Part shown: one piece after another, positions 23,173 through 35,119 of the stretch
How positions within the stretch are numbered: position 1 is the stretch's first letter
How the letters are laid out: every line of letters starts with the position of its first letter
Assembly: GCA_943704425.1 (NCBI GenBank)
Contig: CALSCP010002128.1
Span: forward strand, 1-40,409
DNA length: 40,409 nucleotides
From: Ministeria vibrans ATCC 50519
Taxonomy: Eukaryota > Opisthokonta > Filasterea
Reading direction: 5' to 3'
Position numbers and translations under genes: made by a program
The notes under the pieces: generated by a model
What the model saw: only the letters and a program-made list of their open reading frames with translations
Told to the model about the DNA's origin: nothing
Database searches by the model: none

Positions 23173-26100
23173 ATGAACTCCAACATCCCGCCCAAGAGTG
23201 ACATTGGCCGCATCCGGAGCGCCATTGCAGAGGCTGGCGAGGCTAAGAAGCGCCATTTCGCGGAGGGCACGTACACCAACCACCTCGCCTGGCTGCACGA
23301 AGCGGAACGGCGCATTGTGGCCAAGACCAAGGAGGATCCCGCCCACATTCCATGTCTTCAGACCCCTGCAGCGTCACGACGACACCCGAAACAGCCTATT
23401 ACTGCTAATGCGGTACTCAATTTTGTGTGTTTTTTTTTAAAAAAATATTTTGAAAAAAAAAACGTTTTTGAATTTTGGTCTGTCCAATCGTGGCAATTCC
23501 TCGGCCTCCCGTGCCATGTGCTTCCCTCCTTTCCTCTTTTCACCCTACGTGCTGTTGTTGGTGAGCGTGGTGTGCGTCCACATTCGTTTTCTTCTTTAGT
23601 CTCGTCGATTTTTTTTTTTCTCTCTCTCTCTTGTTCATTTTTCTCATTGTCTGGTTGTTTGTTAGGAACTTGAGCTCAAGGAGGCAGAAATGTCTAGCAC
23701 TGATGCAAAGACGACCACGGCGGACGAGGCGCGGCGAGGCGAGGCTTTGAACAGAGACGATGCGACGGACGCGTTTGAATTTGACGGAGAGGCGACGGCG
23801 GACGTGTCAGGGGCCAGGACGGCTGCTGAGGGCCCTGACACGGTGATTCGCAAGAAGACAAGGCGCGCCAAGGCTCCAGCGACCGCGGCGCAAGAGGAGG
23901 AGGAGGAGGAGGAGGCGGCGGCTGTGCCGGCAACGACACGCACAACACGGTCACGACGGACTGTGGCGGAAACAGCCCAGCCTGCAACGAGAGCAACGCG
24001 GCGCACGGCCGCAGCCGCCGGACTGGACGACGAAGGAGCAATGGCGCCCGAGCCAACGGTGGCAGTGGGACGGAAACGCAGCAAGCGAGGCGAAGAGAAG
24101 AAGGAGACGTTGAGCCAACCTATGGAAGTAGAGAGTGAGGATGAGAAGCAGGCAACAACAACGGCTACAACAACAACGGCTACAACAACAACGGCTACAA
24201 CAACAACGGCTACTACTACTACCACTACTCCAGTTGTAACGCCAACCAAGTCGGTCAAGGACAAGGTGAAGGCATGGCACGGTGTGATTGAGGCGTCGAC
24301 GCCCCGGGGCAAGTCACTTGTGTCGCCACCACCGAGCAGCTGTGGACGCGGCGGGAAACGCGGTCCGGCCACCGAAGCAATTGTAGAGCAGTTGATGTCG
24401 CCCAAGAAGACTGCGCCAGTGGCCTCAGCAGCAGAAGCAGCAAGTAGGGTGGTCAAGAAGGGCGGCAAGACGCGCAAGCTGCTGTCCAAGGCGAATCTGG
24501 GACCGCCGTCGCCGCCTGTCGACGACGCGCTTGCATGCGATGTCAAGCCGTCCGCCTTTAAGGGGGTTGCGCCCAGGTCGCTCGTGCTGAGTCTGGTGTC
24601 GCCCAAAAAGGCATCGTCGGAGCAGGAAGAGAAGAAGGAAGAGAAGAAGGCAAAGAAGGCGAAAGAGGAGGCGACAGTGGTTGTACCGGAGAGCACAACG
24701 GCGCCAACCGCAGAAGTAGCAGTCGTGGTAGCAGAGTCGACCACAGTCGAGGGTGAGGGAGGTGCTGAAAGCGAATCAGGAGGAGAGTCGACGATCAAGC
24801 CAGACGGACGAACGACGCGCAAGACGCCGCTGGAGAAGGAGGAAGAAGAAAGAAATGCAGTGCCACAACCCACGGTCACTGAACCGGTGTGTGAGCCAGT
24901 GACTAAGGCTGAGTCGGCGGTGGCTGAGTGTGAGCCAGTGGCTGGGCCTGAGTTGGTAACTGAGCCTGAGTCGGTAACTGAGCCTGAGTCGGTAACTGAG
25001 CCTGAGCCAGTGTGTGGAGTTGCGACTGCTGATATGAAGCGCGAAAGTGTTGCGAGTCGCACTCGCATGTCAAGTGCACTCAGAAGAAGCACACGACAGA
25101 GTGTGGCAGCGCAAAAGGCAGTTGAACCGGAGACGAAGCCAGAAGAAGAAGAAGAAGAAGAAGAAGAAGAGAGCGCTGCGGAGCCATCGAAGAAGAAGGA
25201 TGAGTACCTGGCGTGGCAGAAGAACAAAATTGCAGCAGCACCCACGGGCAAGCGACTGCCCACGCGCAAACGCACTCACAACGGGTCGCCCGTCGTTCAA
25301 GCACAGCCACCACAGACGATCATCACACCACAAAACCAACAAAAACAACAACAACATGCGGCGGCGGCGGTGGCGGCGGTGGTGGCGAGCGTTGCAGGCG
25401 ACGAAGAGGACGACGACGATGATGACGACGGCATCTCACTGCTACAGCCGGTCGTCAAGAAGGCCAAAGTCACTCCCACCAAACCCTCTCTCTCTGCGCC
25501 GGTCGCAGTCTCTGCCGTCGCGCCCGTCTCAAGCGTGGTTGCACCAGAGCCTGAGACGGACGGTGCAGTACCTAAGACGGCTGTGACGTCCAAGATTCGC
25601 GCACTCAAGATTGCCGCAGTGGCACGACGACAGGCGGAGATTAAGGAACGCGAACGGGCGGAGAAGATGAAGAAGAAGGAGCTCAACAATGCGGCAGACG
25701 CGTTGCGCCGACGCAAAGAGGAGCAGGAGAACAAGGAGCGGGCGGCTCGGGCCATGGCAGCCGCAACAACCGCTGCGTCGCTTGTCAAGAAGCCCCTTGT
25801 GGGCACATCGACCGCCAATGTGAAGCCGGTGACCAAGCTGCCAACGATGTCCAAGGCACAGCCACAGCAGCAGCAGCAGCAGCAGAAGCAGACGACGATG
25901 CGAGCCCCTTCGCCCGCTCCGCAGCACAAGAGTCCACTTGCAGGCAAGAAGTCAAAGGTTGCAACGGCACCCACCTACTCCTCCTCCACTTCCACGTCGG
26001 CAGCCATGCGCTCACCTCCAGCCACCAGTCAGGCCAGTGCCCTCGCCAAGGCCGCCACCATTGCTTCTGCACACAAGCAGACGGCGTCTGCGCGCTTCCT

Positions 26101-26532
26101 GGCCTCCCCGCCACCACGCTCTCCCATTATCGCCACAGCTGCAGCACCACCATCGCCATCCGAATGCTCTCCCGTTCAGACCGTCAGCAAGGACAGCTAC
26201 GACCTCAGCCACATGCGCTCCGGCGAAAGCGACGACGAAGAGGCGCCGCGCCAGGAGGTCCCCGCCTGGGCGCGCGGCAAAGACCTGCGCGAAGCCATCA
26301 TCCAGCAGTACCTCACCCAGAAGGACCCCACCAGCGTCTTTGACATGCACTGCTCCCCTCCTAATCTCGCTAAAATGTTCCCTACCAGTCAGAACTCGAG
26401 AATCACCCGAAGAACAAGGTAGAGAAAATGATGTGTGACAGACAAGATGCGATTCGCACTCACTCACCCACACCCTCTCTGTGTAGCTCTGCTATGTCTT
26501 CACCAATGCCGGGTTACCATAGCCCACGCTAA
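23173..26532 (+). CDS. INCENP: INCENP, inner centromere protein of the chromosomal passenger complex
   Basis: The scaffold that binds and activates Aurora kinase at centromeres and the spindle midzone. Exons are 23173-23412, 23666-26418 and 26487-26532, summing to 1,013 codons in frame. Exon 1 (MNSNIPPKSDIGRIRSAIAE) is a helical N-terminus, where INCENP normally binds survivin and borealin. The middle is low-complexity, acidic and basic, with KR-rich tracts. A single-helix-like stretch reads RQAEIKERERAEKMKKKELNNA...RRRKEEQENKERAARAMA. The C-terminus has the IN-box: YDLSHMRSGESDDEE, then VPAWARGKDLREAIIQQYL, matching animal 'WARGTPLSQAIIHQYY'. The 68-bp last intron splits RRTS|S, so the final exon restores the TSS motif that Aurora phosphorylates (RRTSSAMSSP...). 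Internal repeats lie at 24150-24216 and 24950-25010. The middle region is fast-evolving, as in other INCENPs. Confidence 0.9.
24148..24235 (+). repeat. Coding microrepeat, Ala/Thr-rich (ACAACAACGGCT units)
   Basis: Four ACAACAACGGCT-type units followed by ACT codons encode a Thr/Ala tract within INCENP. They keep the reading frame. Confidence 0.8.
24948..25014 (+). repeat. Coding 18-bp repeat, TEPESV units
   Basis: Three near-identical 18-bp units (GTAACTGAGCCTGAGTCG) encode TEPESV in tandem within INCENP, with more diverged VTEPVCEP-type units upstream. Recent slippage is likely. Confidence 0.8.
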
Positions 26533-26823
26533 GCAAGGATAATTGTTTTGTACAGAGAGCAGTAATGAAAGAAATTTGTGTGTCTTTGAGAGAAAAAAGT
26601 TGTGAAAGAGGTAACTCAAAGAGAGTACCCTTTGGAGTATTTGCGTTAGGTGTGGTAGAGTCTGAAGAAGATTGACAATTTAGGATTAAATTACTACAAA
26701 TTCAAATAAATAATAATATTATTATTCAAAAAAAAAACAAAAAAATCCAAATAATTTGAATAATATCACATCAATTATCCTTTGTGGCCAGTCACCACTC
26801 ACAAGAAAGCAATTATTACACTC
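26533..26823. other. Intergenic between INCENP and CEP44
   Basis: AT-rich 290 bp with AATAATATTATTATT at about 26711 and A runs. No coding sequence seen. It holds the INCENP 3' flank and the CEP44 promoter. Confidence 0.65.
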
Positions 26824-28517
<1,694 letters not shown>

Positions 28518-28518
<1 letters not shown>

Positions 28519-28523
28519 ATAAA
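28518..28523 (+). terminator. Poly(A) signal overlapping the CEP44 stop
   Basis: AATAAA starts on the last base of the TAA stop (28516-28518), the same arrangement as at 9227-9232. A TG-rich element follows at 28573-28605. Confidence 0.6.
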
Positions 28524-28607
28524 TAGACATTCTGTTTACTCTTTTAGAATATTCATACATTAATATTATGGGTGTTTTTGTGTGTGTATGTGTGTGCGTG
28601 CCGTGTG

Positions 28608-29858
28608 CTACTCGAGTGGATTTGAAGCGTTACTGTTATAGAAAAAGCGGTCGGTCTCGGGGGCAAGCAGGAGAGCCGAGTCAAAGAAGTCATTGTCGCT
28701 GTAGTCCCGACACCATTTGGACGGGTTGCGGCCCAAAGGTGTTCCATCGGTGTAGAGGACGGCACCGAGGGAAAGAAGAAGGAGGGCGATGACTTGAAGG
28801 AAGGAATAGCGGGTCCATGCCTCACCCTGGGTGCCGTGGGAGGTTGCAAAGAGGATAAGTTCGACAACGAAGACGGTGACGATGCGCATGGAGGAGACGA
28901 GCGCGCGATGGACTGATGAGAGGTGAAGACCAACCGCCTCGCTTGTCCCCGTGTAGATGCCGACGGCAATGCTTGCCGTGACCATGTACGTGATGATGGT
29001 GTGGTCGTTGCGCATCATGGCGAATGTGTCCGCTGTGTTCTCGAGCACTCCGCCAATGCCTCCGCCGAAGAAGCCCGACACGTGAATGTACTGCGCAGCG
29101 ACAAGAAAGACGGTCATGACAACAACGCAAATGACGCCCTGGATGCCGTTAATCCAGGCGGGCGTAAGGTGTGCCTCTTTCATGAGGCGCTCCTCGCCCA
29201 TGTAGCTCAGGGCATCCAGCAGCGACGACAACAACACCATGATGAGACCAACAATCGTATCCGTACGGGACTGCGAGCCGCCCCCACCGCTGCCATCGGT
29301 CAGCAGAATCTGGGCCACGACGCAGCCGGTGCCCAGCAGGCTGACAAAGACGCCGAGCCAGCGACGGCGAGACAGCCGTGCCGTTTGGCGTGGCAGCAGC
29401 AGCTTCGAGAAGGCTGCCGTAAAAACAATGGAGCTACAGCGCAAGCAGGACCACAGGGAGACGGGCAGCGCGTTCATGGACCAGGCGAGAAGGTTGATGC
29501 CGAGGACGCGGTTGAGCGAGAGCAGCACAAGGAGTGTGTTGACGGCACACTTGCTCCAACGCAATCGATCTTTGGCGTGCTTGTCAAACGTCGCGGGTGC
29601 CGACTCGTCCTGTAGATACATGTAGGGCCGCCGTCGGCGTTTGTCGAGCAGGTGCTCGCCGGCCACCCACAGCAAATTGAGCGTCATGGCAATGAAGACA
29701 AGTTCAGCCTGAAACAACGGCTTGGTGAACTTGTGAGGGGGATACTGAGGCAATCCTGTCGCCTCCTGTTGAAACGCCAGCTTGTAGAGCACGTTGTCGG
29801 CTGTGCCAGCCATCAGGCATGCTGTGCACAGCAGTGCCTGGAACAACAAAGCCTGCAT
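28608..29858 (-). CDS. SLC35-type (drug/metabolite superfamily) transporter, intronless
   Basis: A multi-pass membrane protein of the nucleotide-sugar transporter superfamily, 416 residues in one exon (ATG 29858, TAG 28608). It shows about ten hydrophobic segments: MQALLFQALLCTACLMAG..., AELVFIAMTLNLLWVAG, AVNTLLVLLSLNRVLGINLLAW, SSIVFTAAFSKLLL, RRRWLGVFVSLLGTGCVVAQIL, TIVGLIMVLLSSLLDALSYMGEE, GIQGVICVVVMTVFLVA, TIITYMVTASIAVGIYTG and YSFLQVIALLLLSLGAVLYTDG. The GEERLMKEAHLTP...GIQG block resembles SLC35F6-like members, whose substrate is not established. The start lies 102 bp from ALG11 head-to-head, but a joint role in glycosylation is only inference. Confidence 0.85.
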   Translation of the reverse strand: MQALLFQALLCTACLMAGTADNVLYKLAFQQEATGLPQYPPHKFTKPLFQAELVFIAMTLNLLWVAGEHLLDKRRRRPYMYLQDESAPATFDKHAKDRLRWSKCAVNTLLVLLSLNRVLGINLLAWSMNALPVSLWSCLRCSSIVFTAAFSKLLLPRQTARLSRRRWLGVFVSLLGTGCVVAQILLTDGSGGGGSQSRTDTIVGLIMVLLSSLLDALSYMGEERLMKEAHLTPAWINGIQGVICVVVMTVFLVAAQYIHVSGFFGGGIGGVLENTADTFAMMRNDHTIITYMVTASIAVGIYTGTSEAVGLHLSSVHRALVSSMRIVTVFVVELILFATSHGTQGEAWTRYSFLQVIALLLLSLGAVLYTDGTPLGRNPSKWCRDYSDNDFFDSALLLAPETDRFFYNSNASNPLE

Positions 29859-29960
29859 AAAGAAATGTGATTTATGATATTATTCATTCCAATTCTACCA
29901 TTTTTCTCTTTCTTTCTCATTATTCACACACACACACACACACATATTTCTCTAGCGTTG
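29859..29960. promoter_or_regulatory. 102-bp divergent promoter, SLC35-type transporter / ALG11
   Basis: A compact spacer between opposing start codons with an (AC)n tract at 29928-29944. A bidirectional promoter is inferred from spacing. Confidence 0.45.
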
Positions 29961-31612
29961 ATGATTGGAAAGCCTGTTGCACTGCTGATTGTGCTGTGCG
30001 TGGCTACGTGGCTGACGGGCAGAGCAGCTCTGGCCAGGGATGTGCCGTTGCCCATGCGAATTCCCTTTGCCGCGACCGCCCTGCTTCTAGGGGTGTTTAC
30101 GACGGCCCTTGCAGGCTGCACGCTGCTGGGCGTGCTGGGATGGTTTGGTCGACGACAGACGGTGCCCGTGGGCGGGACCGTCGTCGGCTTGTTCCACCCC
30201 TACTGCAATGCGGGCGGCGGCGGCGAACGCGTTCTCTGGGTTGGCATTCGCGCCCTCCAGCTCAAATACCCCGCCGTCCACTGCGTGGTCTACACGGGCG
30301 ATGACGCGTCCGCCCTGCGCAATGGTGGCGCCGACATTCTCGAGCGTGCCAAGAAAAGCTTCGGTGTCACTTTGCCACGGCCCGTCGACTTTGTCGGCTT
30401 ACGCTCGCGCTGGCTCGTCGAGGCCTCCACCTGGCCCCACTTTACGCTTATTATGCAGTCCCTGGGTAGCGTTGTGCTGGGCGCCGAGGCGCTGGCGCGC
30501 TGCCTTCCCGATGTCTACGTGGACACCATGGGCTACGCCTTCACCCTCCCGCTGTTTCACTATGTTGGCGCTCGCGTCGGCTGCTACGTTCACTACCCAA
30601 CCATCAGCACTGACATGCTCTCGCGCGTTCGTAACCGTGAACAGTCTTACAACAACAACGAGACCATCTCAAAGAGGTGCCAATGCCACAAATGAAGCTA
30701 ACACAACTTAACCATCTTTTGTGTGTTGTGTGTGTGTGTGCGCAGCGCCGTGTTGAGCAGCGCCAAACTTTTGTACTATCAACTGTTTGCCCATATTTAT
30801 GGACGAGTGGGACGCTATGGCGAGCAAATCATGGTGAATTCGTCGTGGACACATGGCCACATTGATGCCATCTGGCGCGCTCCCCAACGCACCTTCACCG
30901 TTTTCCCTCCCTGCGACACGACCACTCTCCAAGTTCGAACACAAGAGAAACTGCATGGGAGAGTCGGTTTTTTTTTGCTGCTGAAGTATGTGTTTTCTCC
31001 TAGAAAATTCCATTGAGTGGCAAAGGAAAGCGCACCCACCTGATTGTGTCGGTGTCGCAATTTCGACCGGAAAAGGACCAGGCGCTGCAAATACGATCGT
31101 TTGCGCGCTTTGTCAAGCAACACCCGGAATACGACGAGGCACGCTTGCGTCTGGTGGGCAGCTGTCGACATGCAGACGATTTTGCGCGCGTGGAGGAGCT
31201 TCGTGCGCTTGCGAGCACACTTGGGGTGAGCGAACGCGTTGAGTTTACCGTCAACGTGTCGTATGCGGAGCTGCAAGAGTCACTGGGCAGTGCACGAGTT
31301 GGCCTGCACACCATGTGGAATGAGCATTTTGGCATAGGTGTGGTGGAGTTTCTTGCGGCGGGTGCTGTGTGTGTGGCGCACAATTCGGGTGGACCGCAGC
31401 GCGACATTGTCACTGCGCACAAGGGACGCCCCACCGGCTTTCTTGCGGCCACCGAGACAGAGTATGCGGATGCACTGGCACGCGTGTTTGCATTGGATGC
31501 GGTAGAGTATCGTTGCGTGCAGGAGAGTGCGCGTGAGTCTGTCTCGGTGCGCTTTGGCGAGCAGGCGTTCAGTGAGGCATTTGTCAAGCATGTCGCACTG
31601 CTCATGAACTGA
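29961..31612 (+). CDS. ALG11: ALG11, GDP-Man:Man3GlcNAc2-PP-dolichol alpha-1,2-mannosyltransferase
   Basis: Adds the fourth and fifth mannoses to the lipid-linked oligosaccharide on the cytosolic face of the ER, in N-glycan assembly. Exons are 29961-30676, 30746-30932 and 31004-31612, summing to 504 codons (503 residues), normal for the family. It starts with hydrophobic membrane segments ([35 protein letters not shown]). The donor-binding start is [19 protein letters not shown], the ALG11 signature. It continues [47 protein letters not shown] and the GT4 domain [18 protein letters not shown], ending in the EX7E region [19 protein letters not shown]. Donors GTGCCA and GTTCGA are weak by consensus, but phases match. 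Convergent with the sirtuin, 91 bp apart. Confidence 0.96.
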
Positions 31613-31703
31613 GTGAGTGATTTGTATCTCGTCTTGAGGTCTGTATACATACGCGAACAATGGAGAGAGAGGAAAAGAATAAGAAGAAAAGACGGCAAAG
31701 GTC

Positions 31704-32928
31704 TTAAAGGAGTTTTGCAATGCTGTTAAGTGTGGCCAGGGCGGGACCCGCAATGGAAACGCCTTTGATGCGTTTGGGGATTTCAGGTTCGCGTGGGTTT
31801 ATCCGCACAAGACGGGCCTTGGCCCCAGCGAAGCGCACCAGCGACTCGGAAGCATAGCGGACCGTCGGCACTGCGAGTCCTGCGCCCATTTCAACCACAA
31901 CCACATTCTTGCCTGAACAATGTGTGCGCGTGTGAGAGAAAGAGAGAGAGAGAGAGAGAGAGACGATGCCTTGATTTACCTTTGAGGGGCCGAGTCCATT
32001 CTGTGAATCGCTCTTCTTGTGCGTCAGTGCGCTGTGAGGCCCATTTGTCGTCGTTGAACATGAGTACGTTGGGGCGTGCAAGATGTTCGGTGTTGCGTCG
32101 GCAGTGTGGTAAGTCACTGAGCGGGGCGCGAAAGGTCGTCGTGTCCACTTTGAGTGGTGACAGCTCTGAAATGAGACGTCGTGTCAGTTGAAGGGATGCT
32201 GTGAGAATAGCGCCCTTACGTTCGCCAGCGTCGAAAATGGGATCGTCGTCTTTCTCGTGGCACGATGGCTCAGTGCACTGCAGGTGGTGAATCGAACCAT
32301 GACACTCCAGGACGCGGTTTGGATCGTAGCCGCTCTTTTGGAATTGTCCGTCAATCTACACACAAAGGGCAAAGAGGATGTTGATGTTAGTTCGGTAGAG
32401 TGAGAATGTAAGTTGGGGTTCTCTTAAACTCACGTTGGAGGTGAACACAAAGTATTTGTCCGGACACCTTTCGCCCCACTCGCGCAAGATGCGAAATCCG
32501 TCGTGAGCTTCTGTCGCCGCATACAGACCATAGCGGTGTCCAAAGAAGCCCCAGGCAAGCTCGGGATCCTTGTCAAACCACGAAGGAGTGCTCATCTCGT
32601 GGAACTTGAGTCCGAGGTGCTTCATGGGCGGATAGGCTCGCCAGAAGCTGTACAAAGTGTGGATGTTGTGTGAACGATCACATTATAAGTTCTTGACGAC
32701 ATTTATTTGTACCCTTCGTCTCCACGAAAGTCTGGAAGACCCGAGTCAACTCCCATGCCTGCACCAGCAGCAATGAGAAGAGCGTCAGCCTACGCAGTGG
32801 GCCAGGAAGGAGAGAAAGAGAGAAGGATTGGGTTGATCAATACATACACTTCGAATGTAGTCGGCCGCCTGCTCGAACGATGCAGCAGAATCGCTCGCCG
32901 CCGCCGATGCTGCTGATCTGGAGGCCAT
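31704..32928 (-). CDS. Sir2-family NAD+-dependent protein deacylase
   Basis: A sirtuin of about 300 residues in six exons. Exon 1 (ATG 32928) is Ser/Ala-rich. Exon 2 has the NAD-binding loop ADALLIAAGAGMGVDSGLPDFRG. Exon 3 (FWRAYPPMKHLG...) ends YFVFTSN. Exon 4 begins IDGQFQKSGYDPNRVLECHGSIHHLQC, giving the SNIDG motif and the catalytic His of ECHGS. The last exons give LARPNVLMFNDDKW and NVVVVEMGAGLAVPTVRY. The zinc site looks incomplete: the first pair is LQCTEPSC, but the second is PHCRRN with one Cys. Residues for NAD binding and catalysis are intact, so enzymatic activity is plausible. It belongs to the less-studied 'HGSIHHLQC' group seen in protists and bacteria. It sits 150 bp head-to-head from a caspase-fold gene. 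Intronic GA tracts lie at 31937-31964 and 32808-32826. Confidence 0.92.
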
Positions 32929-33078
32929 TCTTGAGAGTAGGATGAGAGTTTGTCGGAGACACAGAATGGTGAGAAGAAAATGTTTGTTTTGTAAAAATAA
33001 TAATAATGAATTAGCACTGGAAGTAAATACTGAAAATCGAGTCGCGGATTCTTTTTTGACCAAGTCACAGTGTCCACT
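32929..33078. promoter_or_regulatory. 150-bp divergent promoter, sirtuin / caspase-fold protein
   Basis: The spacer between the start codons of the sirtuin (minus) and the caspase-fold gene (plus). AT-rich with an AATAATAATAAT run near 32996. Co-regulation is inferred only from the shared spacer. Confidence 0.45.
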
Positions 33079-34851
33079 ATGTATACTCCTGTGTCTGGGG
33101 GCAGTACAGCCTCGGCTCCTCTTCAAGCGCGAGGCTACAAATACGCGCTCCTTCTTGGTCGCTCGCACTACGACCCGAACAGCGACTCTCTTGATTCGCT
33201 CTGCGGCGTTGCACCGACCATGCGCAACATGGCCGTCGATTTGGTTGCCAACGGCTTTAAGGTCTTTGTCGTCGCAGACACGCCCGTTGCGCTGGCCCAG
33301 CCCGCCTCCACCGACGCCCGCGAAGAACTGCACTACACCGCCTCTGTAAACACCGCTCTTCAGAACGGCGATCTTTCCTGGCACGAGGGAGACGCCACAC
33401 GAGAGAGTGTGCGCCATGCGGTGGATGGCCTGGCTCATTCTGTGGCCGGTCACGATCCGAGTCCAACTGACGAACTTTATGTACACATCGCTTCGCATGG
33501 TGTCTCCAACGCCTCCACGGGCGAGACGGGCGCTGCACTGGCCAGCCTGCGACGCATATCTAGACCCCACACGGACAGCAGCGGAGTAGAGGTTGCGGCG
33601 TGCTTCGAGGGAGCGTACACGATGGGACAGCTTCACGAAGATTTGGAAGTCGACTTCAAACAACGCTGGCGCAACACCCTTGTGGTGCTCGACATGTGCC
33701 ACTCGGGAGGCGTCTTTGACACAGGCCAGCCCCAGACGGTGTGTCGTTGCCTTCGAGGACGGGGTGATAGTGCTGTTCTGCAGACTATGTACCTCTCTGA
33801 GTCGTTCCAGTGCCTCGCAGCTGCACCGAGCGAAACCCGCGCTTTTTGTCTCCCTACCGGCACGCTGCTCCACCGAGAACTGCGACGAGCGTGGCTTTCG
33901 CCCGGACATGATTCGGGAATCTTTTCTCTCGGCTCCGATGGCATAGCACAGTGGGCTACCATAGGCGCCGCGGTTCACCACGTCAATGTCGAGCTCGCGT
34001 TGGTCTTGTCTTCGTACGTGGTCACAGTCGCAGACCATTACGAGCTACGACAGACATGTGTGCTTGGAAGACTGCCATGGCGCATTGAAACCAATCTAGG
34101 CGAGTTTGTGTTGTTCAACAGGGCATTTGTAGAGACGAGGGTCGCTGGACTTGGCGAGCGGGACCTTTTGAGAATCAGTGAACACCTCGTCGAAGGTGTC
34201 ACTTCTGTCATTGCCACGGCAGACTTTGAGGACCGCCTTGCCACCGAATACCAAGACTGGCACGGTCAGAGCACCGCGGTGTGGGCTGAGATGGAAGGGC
34301 AAGGAGTCTTTCAGAATTCCACGAACCGCGCTGCATCGTGTTTGGCGCTCGCACAGTGGATTCAAGCGAACGCGGCTCAACGACAGTATACGGAGTTGCG
34401 CCTCAAGGTTGACAGCATGCGCATAAAGGGTCGTCGTGTACTTCAATTGTGGCGTCGCGCCGCGTCTCTTCCCGAACTACCACAGTTTCTCGTGACGCAT
34501 GGTATCGCCGAGATGTGCAATGTGGCGCTGGCGACTCTGCCGCTCGACGCAATTAACTATGTTCATCAGAATCCGGAAACGCTACACGCGCTTCCCGTTA
34601 CATCGTGGGCTCTTGTGCTCCTCATCAATGCTTGCGCCGTCGATACGCACACCAGCGCTATTCTCTATGCCTACGATCCCAATGTCCCTCTCCTGCGCAC
34701 TGCTTACCCCGAGAGAGACATGCGCGCCCTGCAGAATGCCGTTCTCGTCGAGTTGCCAACAAATTCCGCAGACCATGTCCCGGAGCCTCTTCGTCCACAT
34801 GTTCGTGACGTGCGACGTCGAATTTTGCAGACACTTCCACTCGCAATGTAA
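33079..34851 (+). CDS. Caspase-fold (peptidase C14/metacaspase-like) protein with a novel C-terminal half, intronless
   Basis: A predicted cysteine protease, 590 residues in one exon. The ATG at 33079 is followed by YKYALLLGRSHYDPNSDSLDSLCGVAPTMRNMAVDLVANGFKV, the first strand and 'L.G...D' block of C14 p20 domains. The catalytic His lies in ELYVHIASHGVS (His140) and the catalytic Cys in TLVVLDMCHSGG (Cys207), both intact. The p20-like domain covers about residues 15-300. The remaining ~290 residues are unrecognised. They contain helical stretches (AASCLALAQWIQANAAQRQYTEL, VDSMRIKGRRVLQLWRRAASL) and end MRALQNAVLVELP...VRRRILQTLPLAM. No signal peptide or membrane segment is seen. It could be a death or immunity effector; that is inference from the family. 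GC-rich codon use is like its neighbours. Confidence 0.88.
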   Translation: MYTPVSGGSTASAPLQARGYKYALLLGRSHYDPNSDSLDSLCGVAPTMRNMAVDLVANGFKVFVVADTPVALAQPASTDAREELHYTASVNTALQNGDLSWHEGDATRESVRHAVDGLAHSVAGHDPSPTDELYVHIASHGVSNASTGETGAALASLRRISRPHTDSSGVEVAACFEGAYTMGQLHEDLEVDFKQRWRNTLVVLDMCHSGGVFDTGQPQTVCRCLRGRGDSAVLQTMYLSESFQCLAAAPSETRAFCLPTGTLLHRELRRAWLSPGHDSGIFSLGSDGIAQWATIGAAVHHVNVELALVLSSYVVTVADHYELRQTCVLGRLPWRIETNLGEFVLFNRAFVETRVAGLGERDLLRISEHLVEGVTSVIATADFEDRLATEYQDWHGQSTAVWAEMEGQGVFQNSTNRAASCLALAQWIQANAAQRQYTELRLKVDSMRIKGRRVLQLWRRAASLPELPQFLVTHGIAEMCNVALATLPLDAINYVHQNPETLHALPVTSWALVLLINACAVDTHTSAILYAYDPNVPLLRTAYPERDMRALQNAVLVELPTNSADHVPEPLRPHVRDVRRRILQTLPLAM

Positions 34852-35119
34852 TGATTTTCATTTTTAGTATTATACTTTTGAAGGGACAGAAAGGGTTACT
34901 ATTTTGGTTGAGTGCCCAAGGCGGTCTGGCTGTGCTTTTGCCTGGTGTCCGTATCATCTTTGTTATACTTATCTTCATAATATTATTAAATCTGCTGCAG
35001 TTTGAATAAAAATTCTTCTTAGACTTGCAAACGAATGATGTGGGGGTCTTTTGCACTCACACACAACACACAAACAAACAAAAGACACACACACACACAC
35101 ACACACACAAACGAACAAA
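34852..35119. other. Convergent spacer between caspase-fold and TIR genes
   Basis: AT-rich with an (AC)n tract at 35083-35108. No coding sequence seen. Confidence 0.7.

Noticed and set aside
23662..25275. A 537-codon open frame antisense to INCENP
   Set aside because: Its product is Ser/Val/Ala low-complexity, the mirror of INCENP's repetitive codons. INCENP on the plus strand has recognised motifs and splice joins.
32785..34038. A 417-codon open frame antisense to the caspase-fold gene, running into the sirtuin's first exon
   Set aside because: No recognisable domain. The plus-strand frame carries the catalytic SHG and DMCHSGG motifs, and the minus strand near 32.9 kb is used by the sirtuin.
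34905..34960. A tRNA-like stretch (GAGTGCCCAAGGCGGTC)
   Set aside because: No cloverleaf can be drawn: no acceptor stem partner and no TTCGA loop at the right distance.
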